A model generated the notes under the pieces. The model searched no databases. It had not been told where the DNA came from and saw only the letters and a list, made by a program, of their open reading frames with translations. This document shows, in pieces, positions 1 to 10,304 of a stretch of 64,000 nucleotides of DNA. Each line of letters begins with the position of its first letter. Positions within the stretch are counted from its first letter, which is position 1. A program made the translations under genes and the position numbers. Source of the DNA: Isochrysis galbana (taxonomy: Eukaryota; Haptophyta; Isochrysidales; Isochrysidaceae); the NCBI GenBank assembly GCA_018136815.1, contig CM030933.1, positions 4,442,597-4,506,596 of the forward strand, given 5' to 3'.

Positions 1-1
1 A

Positions 2-3000
2 CTCGGAGGCGTGGAGTGGCGTGTCGTTGTCGTGGTTATCGTGGGTTTCTTTTTGGTCTTCGTGGTTGTCTGACTCGGGAGTAGCTGGACGGGAAACAAC
101 GGGGTCGGAAGAAACTTCACTCGTTTCCCTCCCCCTCTCATAACGATGAAGAGCCGACCACGGCTCGTAGGCGGTAGCCTCGGTCGAGCTAAGTGAAGAC
201 CGGTCCAATAGGCTGCACCGCGCGCAAGCGAGTAGCTCTAACGCGGACAATTTCTTCGTCGACGTCTGGTCTCGCTGTTGACTCAAATGTCGAAGAAGAA
301 CAGGCATCCAATGGATCGCCATCGCTCCAGCTACACCGACGTAGGTGCGGCTGCGAAGAGCGCCACGGTGCGGTGAAGGAGAGAGGTTAGCCATGGCCGA
401 CTCACGGCCATCCACGACGCAAGTTGGCTGGAGGGGCGGCAGCCCTTTGGTGAGGTACAACCCGGTGGCTTTCTGGTGTCCAGTGCCGTGCTCCCAGGGT
501 TGGACGAATTGGGTCGGGGTCAACCCCCCGACTAAACGGCGAGCTTCCGCATGCATCCGAGGGTTCTCGACCGCTACAAACGGAGCAGTGGCGGAGGCCA
601 TTGACTTGAAGACGCGAGCGGCCGACTCAAGAGCGGCACGACGTCCGGGTTCTTGGGAGAGCCATTGACTGCTGACAGCGGAGAGGTACGTGCAGGGCGG
701 GTGGGCGATGACTAGGTCCCAACCTAGGTTTTGGACATGAAGCGCGTCGCCTTGGAAGTGGGGCACGTAATCGATCTCGGAAGGATACAAATCGCACGTA
801 GCTACATCAGCACCGGCGAGTAGGAACATGGAGGAGACGACGCCGCTCGTCTCGCCAACGACGAGAACGCGTGGTGCGTGACAGCCAGACGTCAGCCCGT
901 CTTGGACTCGTTGATTCATCTTCGTGAGCTCAGCGCAAAGCTCATCGAAGTGCTTGGGTAGCGCGGCGGCAGGCGAGGCTAGGGTGCCATTGCGAGGCCG
1001 GCGAAGCTCTTGGGCTGCCTCCGTGAGGTGCCGAGGTAATACCACCGCAGAGCCGCTCGCTCGTGCACGAAGAGAGGCGAGAGCGTGGAGAGCGGGTGAC
1101 GGGGTATCATCACGGGTGCCGACATCGGAGTTGTTTTGAGAGGAATCGAAGGACTGGATCGCGGACGCATTGATCGCTGCCACGCGCATGATGGTGGTGG
1201 CAGTGGTATCGAGAGGCAGGCAGTGCTCGGAGGCGGCGACCGGTGGCCGCAGCGACGTAGGACGAATGGAAGAAGACTCGGATATCGACGACGTAGAGAC
1301 GGGCTCGGAGGACGGGATTGACGAAGAAACTCGGAGAAGTGGGGTGTCGGACGGCGGCGACGGACGCCGCGGCCGCGAGACCACCGGTGAGAGACATGAA
1401 GGACATGGCTCAGGGACTCGGTTGGGCTGGCTCAATGGGCGTAGAAGCTCGGTTTGGGAGGCCGCCGTTCCTCGACGTGCAGAGGAGTTGTGGTCACTCT
1501 CCATGGTCACGTCGGAAGAGGAGACGTCGTTGCATTCTGTCGTCGGCGGGGTCGGCGCCGGCGAAAGAAGGGACGTGGCTGTCGTAGAAGCCGGCTGCGG
1601 GGAAGGCTGGGGCCAGGGTGGTGGCTCTGCGGCAGCGGCTGGCGTGGGTAGTGGCCGAAGAGGTTCTGCAATGCGAAGCATTCTTCGGAGGACTTGGCTC
1701 GGGCTAGCGGGTGGATGGACCGCTGAAATTACGGTGGATTCAGACTCGAATTCGGAAGACTCGGCGACTTGAGAGGGGCTAGGAGACGGCTGTTCAAGCT
1801 CCTCCAGGGCTCTCGGTTGATGGGGTGGCGTGGGAACGCCGGTGGTCGACCGCGGACTCCGCGGTGACGTTAATTTGTACTCGGACTCGGACTCGTCGTT
1901 TCTGGCGTGCTGGACGCCAATAACAGGGCTAACTTTCGAAATGGGAACGGACGGGGCCGGCTCAAAGGTGAAGCCCCCTGGCGTCGCAACCGTCGGTGAG
2001 GACGAAGCTGAAGCTTGTGATGACAATAGGGGCACGGTGGCCAGCACCGGTTGGCTCGGTGCGGCCGAAATCTCGGACTCGGTGACGGGCTTGATTACGC
2101 GGGCTCGGGATGCACTGTCTTGTGCGATTGGACTCGGACTCGGAACGGAAACGGAAGGGATCGGCTCGGCGGCGTGCAGCCTGCTGGAGTGGCAGGCCGG
2201 CTGCGGCGAGACTCGGAACGGTGGCTCGGACAAGGACACAGTGGCTGTCGTCGAGGGCTTCGGCGTCAGCTTGTGTTTGGACTCGATACGCGGTGGCTCG
2301 TGAAACGGGGCTCGGTTGTGGTTGGAATTCTGGAAGTGACCGGAGATTCCAAATGACTCAGACTCGGGGCGCGGAGGACCGAAGGTGAACACTCCCGCGG
2401 AAGGAGTGGTCGTCGGAGGCTCAGTGAGTGGCTGGAGCTCCGTTAATCCTGCGGTCGACCGCGTGGTAGGACTCGGTGACGTTGTAAACTCGGACTCGGA
2501 CTCGGACTCGGACTCGGATGGCTCAGAACGGGGTTTGCTCAAAACAGGCTTGGACTCGGACTCGAAAGAAAGTGGGGAAGAACCGGAGAACTGCGCCTCC
2601 ATCGTCGTAGTAATGGAGACTGGTGATACCGGTGATGACTGGACTGGGCTCAGACTCGTAGATGGGCTCGCGGTGGCGTAAGACGAAGAGGGTAATTCTG
2701 AACGTGACTTGGACTCGGACTCGTACTCGGGAGACGTTTTGTGGCTCGGACATGCGAAATTTGATTTGAAGGATTGAAGGTTGGATTGGGCCTGCGGCGG
2801 CTGGATTTTCGCAGACCGTGAGGTCTTGGACTGGGGATGCTTGAGGAGTGGCGGGGGGTAGCGGTTGAGCGGCTTGAGTTGATAGAGAGGCGGTGACGGT
2901 TGACTTGGTTTTGAGGACTCGTGCGTGATATCGAGAATCAGGATGGAATCATCGGCATTGGGAGAAATAGGGGCAATCGGCGAGGAGGCAGGAGAAAGAG

Positions 3001-3172
3001 GGGGATGGAGGTGGCAGGGCTTGTCTGGAACTTGGGGAATCTTGGGGTACCGGTTGGAGGCCGTAGAAGTACTCGGCCGTAGCGTAATACGATCTTTTGG
3101 TGGGTGGCGTTCAGGCCCACTACCCTGGACTGGTAGCGGGGTAACAGCGCGGACGTGGGCCCCGCCGGCGAC
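2..3172 (-). CDS. pol: Pol-frame N-terminal part: low-complexity linker plus methyltransferase-like domain (partial)
   Basis: Reading codon by codon on the minus strand from the base after the gag TAG, the same frame stays open for 1,057 codons to the window edge. The first ~765 residues are Pro/Ser/Glu-rich with no recognisable fold and include Glu-Ser runs encoded by tandem GAGTCC hexamers at about 2488-2518 and smaller groups near 2700 and 1880. A cytosine-methyltransferase-like domain follows (about 875 to 298), then another acidic Ser/Asp/His-rich linker. No D(S/T)G protease or RT motif appears before the edge. There is no good initiator Met at the start of this frame, consistent with expression by stop-codon readthrough from gag. 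The plus-strand acidic frames at 1.8-2.7 kb are antisense shadows. Confidence 0.7.
298..875 (-). other. Phage-type C5-cytosine methyltransferase-like domain inside the pol frame
   Basis: About 192 residues. Visible in order: an SAM-site-like start PRVLVVGETSG, then CDLYPSE, a GDAL element, WDLVIAHPPCTYLS (PPC resembles the catalytic motif IV of C5 methyltransferases), VAVENPRMH (resembles the motif VI ENV), VQPWEHGTGHQKATGLYL, LPPLQPTC and a C-terminal SRTYVGVAGAMAIHWM. This series matches, from memory of the family, small bacterial and phage proteins annotated as DNA cytosine methyltransferase or DNA methylase. All expected blocks are present and uninterrupted, so the domain may be active. 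Related fragments lie at 48854-49105 and 53550-54080. Target (DNA or RNA) is unknown. Confidence 0.65.
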
Positions 3173-5959
3173 CTACTGGGCCGGACGGAGAACAACCATC
3201 GTGCGGAGGCGGCGGTGGACTTCTGGGTCGTTACCACACTCGCCACTGCCGCCTTCGCAGAGAAAACGAATGTATGGTTGGCAAACGACGGGGTTATGAG
3301 CTCCGTCGCCCGTGCCATACTTCCACAAGTCTGCCTCGGGCGTACCAGATGGAGCCCGGGGACGAAAGGCGCAGTACGCGCAGCCGTTGGCGTCGGTCCA
3401 CTCCTTGACGTCGCGGTCTAAGTCGTCGAGACGCGGCGCCGTCATGGTGGCATCCGAGGGACGGCAGAGCGTGAGCGCAGCGCGAAGGGCCGGGTGACCC
3501 GCGTAACGAGAGATTTGCCAGAAGCGGGCTCGCGCTCGAGACCAGCTACCTGGATCCCATTCCGAGAGGCCCGAATCGGCCGGAAGCCCAAGGCCGTTCG
3601 GAGGGGGATCACATTGGCGACGGGAAGACGTGCTTTTGCCGAGGGGACGGTCAAGAAGTGCGTCCGGTAACGGAGACGATGCGGAGTAATTCGTAGGCGG
3701 AGGCGGAGCCCGACGATTGTCAGCGCCAGTCGCCTTGCGGTTCGAGTTGTTGTTTTGCGATTTTAATGCCTCGGCCACCGCCGCTTGGACGGCGGCGACC
3801 ATCGAAGCCGTAGTGTCCGCGGGGTTGGAGGCAGTCTTAGCAACCTTGGCGGTCTTGGTGGACTTGGAAGTAGTCGCCGGCGGCGTCACGGCGGCGACCG
3901 TGACCGACGCTTGTTGGCCAGCGCGGGCTTGTTCGTACGGGCTCAGGTAGCGCTGGCAGAGGTTGACGCACGAAAGGGCCGAACGAGGGAGCTCGTGGTT
4001 CTCGACGCGGAAGCGAGTCTTCGCAAGACACTCGCCGAACTTGGTCGCGTTATCCACGCCGCGAGCCGCGTCGACCTTGTCGTTCCGAATGATGGACTCG
4101 AATCGTTGATTGATATCGTGCGACATGTTTGGGTGGTCCCAGACCGTCGTGGCATCCACCTTCGCGTCACCCATCTTGCGGACGTACGCGCGCACCAAAT
4201 TCTTGGATAACTCTAAGAGATCGGAGCCGGCTTCACGGGCTACGAGGCGGTCCCACTCCATGGAGGCGGAGTCTTTGGCGAAGCCGGGCACGTTGGCCGC
4301 GAAGGTGGCGTCGCACTTGCGGAGAAGCACGTCGCAGGCCAGCGCGGGATTGAGAGAGAGAACCGGATCTTCGGCGAGATCGAGGAGGAAGGCGTAAATC
4401 CTTTGGTTGCCGGTGGTGCACAAGTTGGCGGCCGCTAGCAAGGATGTAAAGATTTCACGGTGGTCGCAGCCGAGCGAGAGGGCGCGCTCGAGTGGCTTGA
4501 TGAAGGACAGACGAAAATCATTCCAGGAGGTGGCCGCTGTCTGGACGTTGTCCGAGGCCAGGCCCTTGGGGAACTTGATCTCGGAAAGCTCTTTGCCCAT
4601 TCGGACTTGGTGATGGAGGGTGCGGTCGAGGAAGAAGCGGCTCCGAGCCCACTTGGTCACGTGCTCCTTCTCGAAAAACACACGGTAGTGCCAAACATTG
4701 CCGGCCCGAGAGAGGCCGCCGTTGAGAATGGCGTGGATTAGCTCGAAATCGTCGGAGTTCTTGTAGAGAGAAGCTACCTCATAGGGGGACATGTTAAACA
4801 GTTGGTCCCATGAGGCTAGGATGACCTCTCGCTCAGAAACATCCCCGGCGAGGCTTGGATCGACGGGATGCCGCCGAGTCGCCGGATTTGGAAGCGAGCG
4901 GAGGCCCGCGACGGTGGGTGGAGGTTGGGGATCAGAAACAGGCTTGACAGACGGGACAGGAACGGGTGTATTGGGTACGGGATCGGAAATCGGATTTGGC
5001 GGAACGGAGAACGGCGCGGCGGGCAAAGGTTGAGAAGGGAACTTGGCCGAGGCAGGGGGAGCACCGATGGAGTTGTCTCCTTCTTCCACAAGCGGTGGCG
5101 AAGTTTCGACTCGAGACGAAGTCGTAGTGCCCGCTTGGCCCTGTAGAATGTTGAGTATCGTGTTGAAGGTAGACCCCACCTCTCGCTGAAATTCTTCGTG
5201 GCGCTGGGCGGCTTGGAGGGTAGAGGACTCGAGGCGGTCGACAGCGCCGCGGAGAGCCTCGATCTGGACTTGTTGGTCCATGATTTGGGCGGCGCCGACG
5301 GTGGCGGTCGGAGGTGGAACGACGTTACGTTTGGGGTACGAATACGTCGACGGGGGTGGAACAAACTCTTCATATGGTGGGGGCTCGAAAGGAGGGAGGG
5401 ACCGGACGGAACCCACATCATCTTCAGCACCAACCACAGAGGGATTGAGAGAGGAAGGAACACTTGGCAAAGGATCAGCGAAAGAAAGGAGAGGAAAGGC
5501 CGCCGGTGGAGCAACAGACGAGGTTAGAGGACCCATTCCAGCTGTAGTTGACGGGGTGTGAGTAGAGGCCCGCGGAGGCGGCGGAACTTCGACCGTCGGC
5601 GCGGAGAGGCGAGAGGGGGGGAGAACTGGCTCGGAAAGGCTCTCCTTTGAAGAAGGGAGGGGTCCCACGAGGCTCTCTTCCCCAGGAGACTTCGACCCGA
5701 ACAGTTCGGGAAGAGAAGAAGAAGAGACGGGCTCATGACGCGGGGACAATGAAGATTCCTCAAGGGAAGAACTCGACGTGACGACCGGAGCCGAAGGCGC
5801 GAGCGAAGATTTTGTGCTTGTCAGAGCAAGGCTCATCTCACTCTTGGAGATGGCCTGCGAGGGCGCGCCGGCAGCTAGCGCGGAATGCGGTTCTTGCGGG
5901 GAGCTCATGGAGCTTTCCTCGGGGGTGACTACGGGCATGGTGATCGACGCACGACGCAC
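3173..5959 (-). CDS. gag: Gag polyprotein of Ty3/gypsy-like element
   Basis: 928 codons. The first ~230 residues are Ser/Pro/Glu-rich and disordered. Residues ~230-275 look like a coiled coil (MDQQVQIEALRGAVDRL and following). A Pro-rich linker leads to a capsid-like helical region at ~375-690, and a basic Ser/Thr/Lys/Ala stretch follows. The C-terminus has a CAYC pair followed by two more cysteines, a possible degenerate zinc knuckle. The start ATG is conserved at 61811 in the second element. The frame ends in TAG at 3173-3175, and the next frame continues in the same phase with no stop, so Gag is probably also the N-terminus of a readthrough Gag-Pol. Assignment as Gag rests on position and architecture, not on a diagnostic motif. 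Confidence 0.75.
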   Translation of the reverse strand: MRRASITMPVVTPEESSMSSPQEPHSALAAGAPSQAISKSEMSLALTSTKSSLAPSAPVVTSSSSLEESSLSPRHEPVSSSSLPELFGSKSPGEESLVGPLPSSKESLSEPVLPPSRLSAPTVEVPPPPRASTHTPSTTAGMGPLTSSVAPPAAFPLLSFADPLPSVPSSLNPSVVGAEDDVGSVRSLPPFEPPPYEEFVPPPSTYSYPKRNVVPPPTATVGAAQIMDQQVQIEALRGAVDRLESSTLQAAQRHEEFQREVGSTFNTILNILQGQAGTTTSSRVETSPPLVEEGDNSIGAPPASAKFPSQPLPAAPFSVPPNPISDPVPNTPVPVPSVKPVSDPQPPPTVAGLRSLPNPATRRHPVDPSLAGDVSEREVILASWDQLFNMSPYEVASLYKNSDDFELIHAILNGGLSRAGNVWHYRVFFEKEHVTKWARSRFFLDRTLHHQVRMGKELSEIKFPKGLASDNVQTAATSWNDFRLSFIKPLERALSLGCDHREIFTSLLAAANLCTTGNQRIYAFLLDLAEDPVLSLNPALACDVLLRKCDATFAANVPGFAKDSASMEWDRLVAREAGSDLLELSKNLVRAYVRKMGDAKVDATTVWDHPNMSHDINQRFESIIRNDKVDAARGVDNATKFGECLAKTRFRVENHELPRSALSCVNLCQRYLSPYEQARAGQQASVTVAAVTPPATTSKSTKTAKVAKTASNPADTTASMVAAVQAAVAEALKSQNNNSNRKATGADNRRAPPPPTNYSASSPLPDALLDRPLGKSTSSRRQCDPPPNGLGLPADSGLSEWDPGSWSRARARFWQISRYAGHPALRAALTLCRPSDATMTAPRLDDLDRDVKEWTDANGCAYCAFRPRAPSGTPEADLWKYGTGDGAHNPVVCQPYIRFLCEGGSGECGNDPEVHRRLRTMVVLRPAQ

Positions 5960-6712
5960 GACGCACGGAGGGCGCGGAAGTGTGGAAGGAGGCTTGTGGG
6001 AGGTGGTGGCAGGCGACTGGGGGTGGCTCAGGCGCGTGCTTGGCTGGTATTGACTCGTTGACTCGGGGTATAGACTCGGGAACTCGGGGGGACTCGCTTG
6101 GGAACACGGTGGGACTCGACGAAGTTGCTACAAAAACACTCACAAGAAACCCAAACCCCAACGACCTTGGGCTCAGAAAACTAACGTAAACACTCCGGAA
6201 TCATACGATAAACAAACCCTCCCCGTGCGACAAAGGCTGAGGTCGCGATCGCTCGTCATGCGCGAAGAAATACGGAAAGAGAGCGCAAAACTACGCAAAC
6301 GAAGGGTTCAAACTATCGTTAAAGTGAAAACTCGTCCGCTGAAGCCAACGCGGAGGGTCGAGGAGAGGTCCAAACTCGCGCGGGGGGAAGAAGGCGATGT
6401 GCAGAGAGACCTTCTAGACAAGCGACGAGCAAGGGGCGACGAAACAAGACGCGAGACGCGGGGCGCGTGCCATTCGTTCTTCCTTTCTTTCACCGAAAAC
6501 GCGGCGAAACTAACGTTAAACATCGGTACCCCCTCCGCGAGAATCGCGAAGAAGAACGGACGAGATGGAGGCAATCATCGAAGGAATCGCGAGAGGAATC
6601 GAAGCGAGGGGGGGGAAACAGCGCGCGCGGGGGGGGAACGAACGACGGCCGGAGGAAACGAACCGCGCGCGGAGGAGAAGAACCTCGCGCGGGGGGGGGA
6701 ATAATATAACGG

Positions 6713-7215
6713 CCGGAGGCGACGGATGGCACGCCGAGAGGAAGAACCTGCCGCGGGGGGCGAGGGACCGAGGGCACGGCGGGGCAGCGTGGGAGGGCGC
6801 GAGGGTGATCTCGGAGCGAGATCGCGTCCTTTCCCTCGCGGAGCGCAGAGAGACCCCCACGGAACATCCTGGGACCGGAGAATGTTTTGGACGAAACTTC
6901 CCTCCGTCGGCCGAGGAGAGGAGGACGGAGAGAGAGAGAGAGAGAGTCTCGCAGAGCAACTGCGGAACGAGAAGTCGAAGTCATGCCGGTTTATTACCTT
7001 AAACGAGCCAACAATTATAGTAACAGCAAAAACAAAATTCGAATCGCAAATTTCGAGACCAAAACCTGCAAACCTGGACTTGAGACCATGGGGAATCCGA
7101 ATCTGTGTGTCTTGTGCGTCAGTGGCAACACGGGGAACTGTTCAATTGTAATTGTGAGCGCGCACCTTACACGAATATTCATGCCTACAGCCTTCAGATG
7201 GGCAGGAATACAACA
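6713..7215 (-). repeat. 5' LTR (outer part, matched to second copy at 60.9 kb)
   Basis: This is the LTR of the left element, starting TGTTGTATTCCTGCCC at 7215 on the minus strand. It aligns along most of its length with 60893-61410 on the plus strand, including the TGAATATTCGTGTAAGGT and CAATTACAATTGAAC blocks. Below about 6713 the two copies diverge until about 6140, where similarity resumes at TTTTTGTAGCAACTTCG in the leader. The inner LTR boundary may therefore lie anywhere down to about 6130; GTAGCA at about 6130 is a possible CA end. Within 6600-6710 there are runs of G alternating with CGCGCG. Confidence 0.7.
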
Positions 7216-7734
7216 TATATGCACTGCAGCACCGCATATTTTGGCCCAAAAAACTGCATATTTCTCTTTACCCCTATCCCCGTCCTCCTCTTCTCACTTC
7301 CACTTCTTGTGCTTTGTCCATACACATCAGCACATACATCACATGCTTCTTCAAGACACCCATATATATTCCCATATATACATATACCATATACATAACA
7401 CATAACACCATAAGTTATGCCATAAGTAAGTAAGACAACAAATCCACAAGCAAACATGACTGACTATGTTGTAAGTCTCAAGATGACATGTTCACAAGCC
7501 TCGTCATCTCCTGCATGCTCGTCGTCCGAGCCTTCTCCACTCTCTTCATCAGTATCCCACTTGCATATATGTCTGGGCGCCAAGCAGCGTCTTGCATGCA
7601 CGGCTGCAGGCCGAGTGATTCGTGACAAAAACCAATTTGTCTGCGGTCATGTGCGATAATCTCGACCGGGCAGCTGTCTTAATTTGTCCATACACGGACC
7701 AATTTCGTTCTGCTGCCGATGCTGCAGCAGGCTG
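7216..7734. other. Intergenic flank, no gene seen
   Basis: Sequence outside the LTR. It is less GC-rich than its surroundings, with CATATAC-type repeats around 7360-7400. No convincing reading frame or RNA gene was seen. Confidence 0.5.
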
Positions 7735-7915
7735 AGCATATAGCATATATATATTATATATAATATACTACTAGTAGTATATATGTGTATACACACTCTA
7801 TATATGTACTACTAATATATTATACTACTGTAGTGTGTGTATACAGCTGTGTATACACTGTGTATACAGCCAAAGGCTGTATACACAGCGTATAATGTGT
7901 ATACTCGGGGCCGTC
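7735..7915. repeat. AT-rich palindromic tract
   Basis: A run of overlapping palindromes such as TACTACTAGTAGTA and repeated GTATACA units, including a hairpin GTATACAGCC-AAA-GGCTGTATAC near 7862-7885. It directly precedes the dispersed repeat at 7940 and may be the terminal part of the same non-autonomous element. Confidence 0.6.
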
Positions 7916-7939
7916 TTGTGTATATGCCATGTAGGCTCA

Positions 7940-8085
7940 GGTCTGCTTGTTGGCTAGCATCCCTAGCCACATACACCGGAAGAGCCATGCACCAACCGCG
8001 CACACCCCCATCGCAGGGTAGGGGCTCCGTTGCCGATACGGCACGGTCCCTCAGCACTAGGATTAAACTAGGATAACAAGAAAAC
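7940..8085 (+). repeat. Dispersed repeat, copy 1 (pair at 36.1 kb)
   Basis: Shares TTGTTGGCTAGC, CCTAGCCACATACACCGGA, GAGCCA, CACCAACC and CGGTCCCTCAGCACTAG in the same order and spacing with 36120-36250. The tails also agree (ACAAGAAAACTCT versus AAAAAGAAAACTCT). No coding capacity; likely a MITE-like or LTR-derived fragment. Confidence 0.7.
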
Positions 8086-8236
8086 TCTGACAACAAGGCT
8101 CTCTTTTCCTTGTACTACGTAGGATTCTATTTCCATTCCTCTATAATCTGTAGCTAGCTAGCTGTGCGTTTGAGGCCCGGCCCGACGCGTCCCCGTGCGC
8201 GGAGACGAAGGTGGAAGAAGTCTCTTGGAAGCAGCG

Positions 8237-9858
8237 ATGGGCGCGGCGCTCTCGTCGCCTTCCCTCGCGCAGCCGGCGGAGCGGCCAGCGTGCCCGTACG
8301 CGGAGCCAGAGCAGAAGTCCAAAGGCTGCCCGGTCGATCCGTCCAAGTGGACAGCGTGGGGCGCAAAGCCGCTCAACCCCGCCAATGGCATGCCCGCCGA
8401 GCCCAACCAGAGCACCGCTCCCGGCCAGGAGAGGCCTCTCTCGACAGAGCGCGTCACCTCGAGCATCCCGCAGGGCGCAGGCGGCGGCCGGTGGGTCTAT
8501 CCGTCCGAGCAGATGTTCTACAACGCGCTGCGCCGCAAGGGCAAGGCGGAGGACGTCGATGAGGCCGCGATGCCTGCAGTGATTGCGATCCACAACAACA
8601 TGAATGAGAGGGCGTGGGCGCATGTGCTGGAGTGGGAGGCGATGCACTGCGACGAGTGCGAGCCGGAGAAGATCTCGCTGCTTCGCTTCGTCGGTAGACC
8701 CCATGAGCTTTCGCTCAAGGCGCGCGTGCGCACTGCGCTCGGGCTGGCGCCGATGCCGTTCGACCGGCACGACTGGGTGATCGACAGGTGCGGGACTGAA
8801 ATTCGATACATCATCGACTACTACGACGCCTCAGCCAAGGCGAGCGACGACAAGGTGAGAGCGAAATGATCCTTGCCGTGCTGCTAGCTATAGCGTGAGG
8901 CATGGCGACTCTACACACCGAAGGCCTCGTTCGCTCACCTTACGTCTCCTCGGCATCAGATTCCCGCTCTGCACGACTTGCATTCTGTACCATCAATTGA
9001 GATGGACGTCCGACCCGCTGGCGACTCGCCATCTCAGGTGAGAGCGAGCCAGCGCCGCTCCCCAACCCCCCTCCCCCTCCCTCTCCCGTGGCATGTGACG
9101 ATGGCCGTGCTATGTAGCACATTGCAACTGCGAGGCTAGCCTCTTGGCCAAAGCTCCATCTTTGTAGACGAGGGTACCCAGTGCAGTTCAGAAGGGCCCT
9201 TCCCCGCACTTCCTGGACGACAGAAATGAGGCATCGCTTGTTCCCAACCCTACCCGATCCTGTCGCTCTGTAGCTCTTTGATCGTGTGCAGGCGAGCGTC
9301 AAGCACGGCATTCTCGCTACGCTCCGTGAGGCCATGACACCAATTGCAGTTGCCAGCCCTGTTGACACGATCTCGGCTTCCAGACCGCCGCAGTCGGAGC
9401 AGAGCACAACGGAGACCACGGGGTCGTCTGGGCAAACACAGCCAGTTTGGGCGACTGCGGCTGACGTTGCCACTAATGAAGCGGATGCTGTGCGGTCGAG
9501 TTGCGAGGAGGCGATGCGCCGTCTCTCCGAGTGCAAGGACGAGGCCTCATGCACACAGGCGCATATGGCGCTCACCATGTGTATTGCTGAGCAGGTGCGT
9601 CGTCGCCGGGCTAGTCCCTCCAGGGGACTACATCCTGATCATGTTTCAACAGGACCAGCTACGTGGCATGTGACCTTGTGGCCTCAAGTCATCGTGACCC
9701 TCCGTGTGATTGCGTTTCAGGTTTGCAAACCCGAGGCGGAGGCATTCCGGCGCTTCATTGGCTCCTCCGATGATGATGCAGCGACGTATGCATTCGAGAA
9801 GGTGGAGGAGTGCGCGGCACGTTGGGGGAAGAGGATGAGTGAAGCTAGTCGCACTTAA
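8237..9858 (+). CDS. HCCS: Holocytochrome c synthase (cytochrome c heme lyase) with C-terminal twin-CX9C-like extension
   Basis: Attaches heme to apocytochrome c in the mitochondrial intermembrane space. Proposed exons: 8237-8854, 9002-9037, 9292-9594 and 9721-9858, all phase 0 with GTGAG/GTGCG donors, giving 364 residues. Family motifs seen: CPVDPSKW, GMPAEPNQ, WVYPSEQMFYNALRRKGK, HNNMNERAWAHVLEWE, RFVGRPHELSLKARVR, FDRHDWVIDRCG and RYIIDYYD. The 12-codon exon 2 supplies the conserved DVRPA-DS block. Exons 3-4 add about 145 residues not found in the usual ~270-residue enzyme, with cysteines at 289, 299, 305 and 315 spaced CX9C-X5-CX9C, as in Mia40-dependent CHCH proteins, although the loop is short. 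The third intron (126 bases) contains no stop and could be retained. The start was chosen for its context and the short Cys-rich leader. Confidence 0.9.
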
Positions 9859-10304
9859 TAGCAAAGGGGTGGGCCGAAGAGGGGAGACGGGGGAAAGAGC
9901 GAGAGATTTGATGGATATTCATCAAAATGAGTGGGTTGGGGGGACTGAGGTGGTGACAATTAAACGGGTGAGTCGGCACAGCCCGAGCCGTCAATGTTCC
10001 CTCCGTACTCCTCCTCTTCCTTCTGAAGTTGTTTCACATGCTGCAGACCATCGGCTGAAGCCGTGGCGCGGGGCAGAATCTCACATTAAGTTGTCGGGAC
10101 GCGTCTTCAACTCAATCAGGGTTATTATCCATAAGACCGTTTAAGGGAATACGAACGGTGGGCTTCAAATCGCCGAGATTGTGCTCCGATCGACGACCAT
10201 GAACCCAGTCTCGATCTCGAACATCAGTTACAATGGCAATGCGGGGCCGTCAAAATTCGTAAATCACTTTGTATAGCTTGGTCACTCACTAAAACTATAC
10301 AAAC
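9859..10304. other. Intergenic, no gene seen
   Basis: Downstream of the heme lyase gene. No frame, RNA gene or repeat recognised. It becomes AT-rich just before the repeat that starts at about 10305. Confidence 0.5.

Larger units (their letters stand above)
1..7215 (-). mobile_element. Ty3/gypsy-like LTR retrotransposon, left-truncated by window edge
   Basis: Read on the minus strand the order is LTR (from 7215), leader, gag (5959 to 3173), one in-frame TAG, then an open pol frame to base 2. The LTR opens with TGTTGTATTCC at 7215. The same LTR start and leader occur at 60893 on the plus strand, where they follow an integrase plus chromodomain, which places the family in the Ty3/gypsy chromovirus-like group. 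Protease, RT and integrase of this copy would lie beyond the left edge. Unusually, a methyltransferase-like domain sits in the pol frame before any RT. The very long open frame suggests a young copy. Primer-binding site and inner LTR end were not resolved. Confidence 0.85.

Noticed and set aside
1170-2690. Plus-strand frames rich in Asp/Ser/Gly (for example 1170-1772, 1830-2303, 2385-2681)
   Set aside because: They are antisense to the continuous minus-strand pol frame and owe their composition to the GAGTCC repeats.
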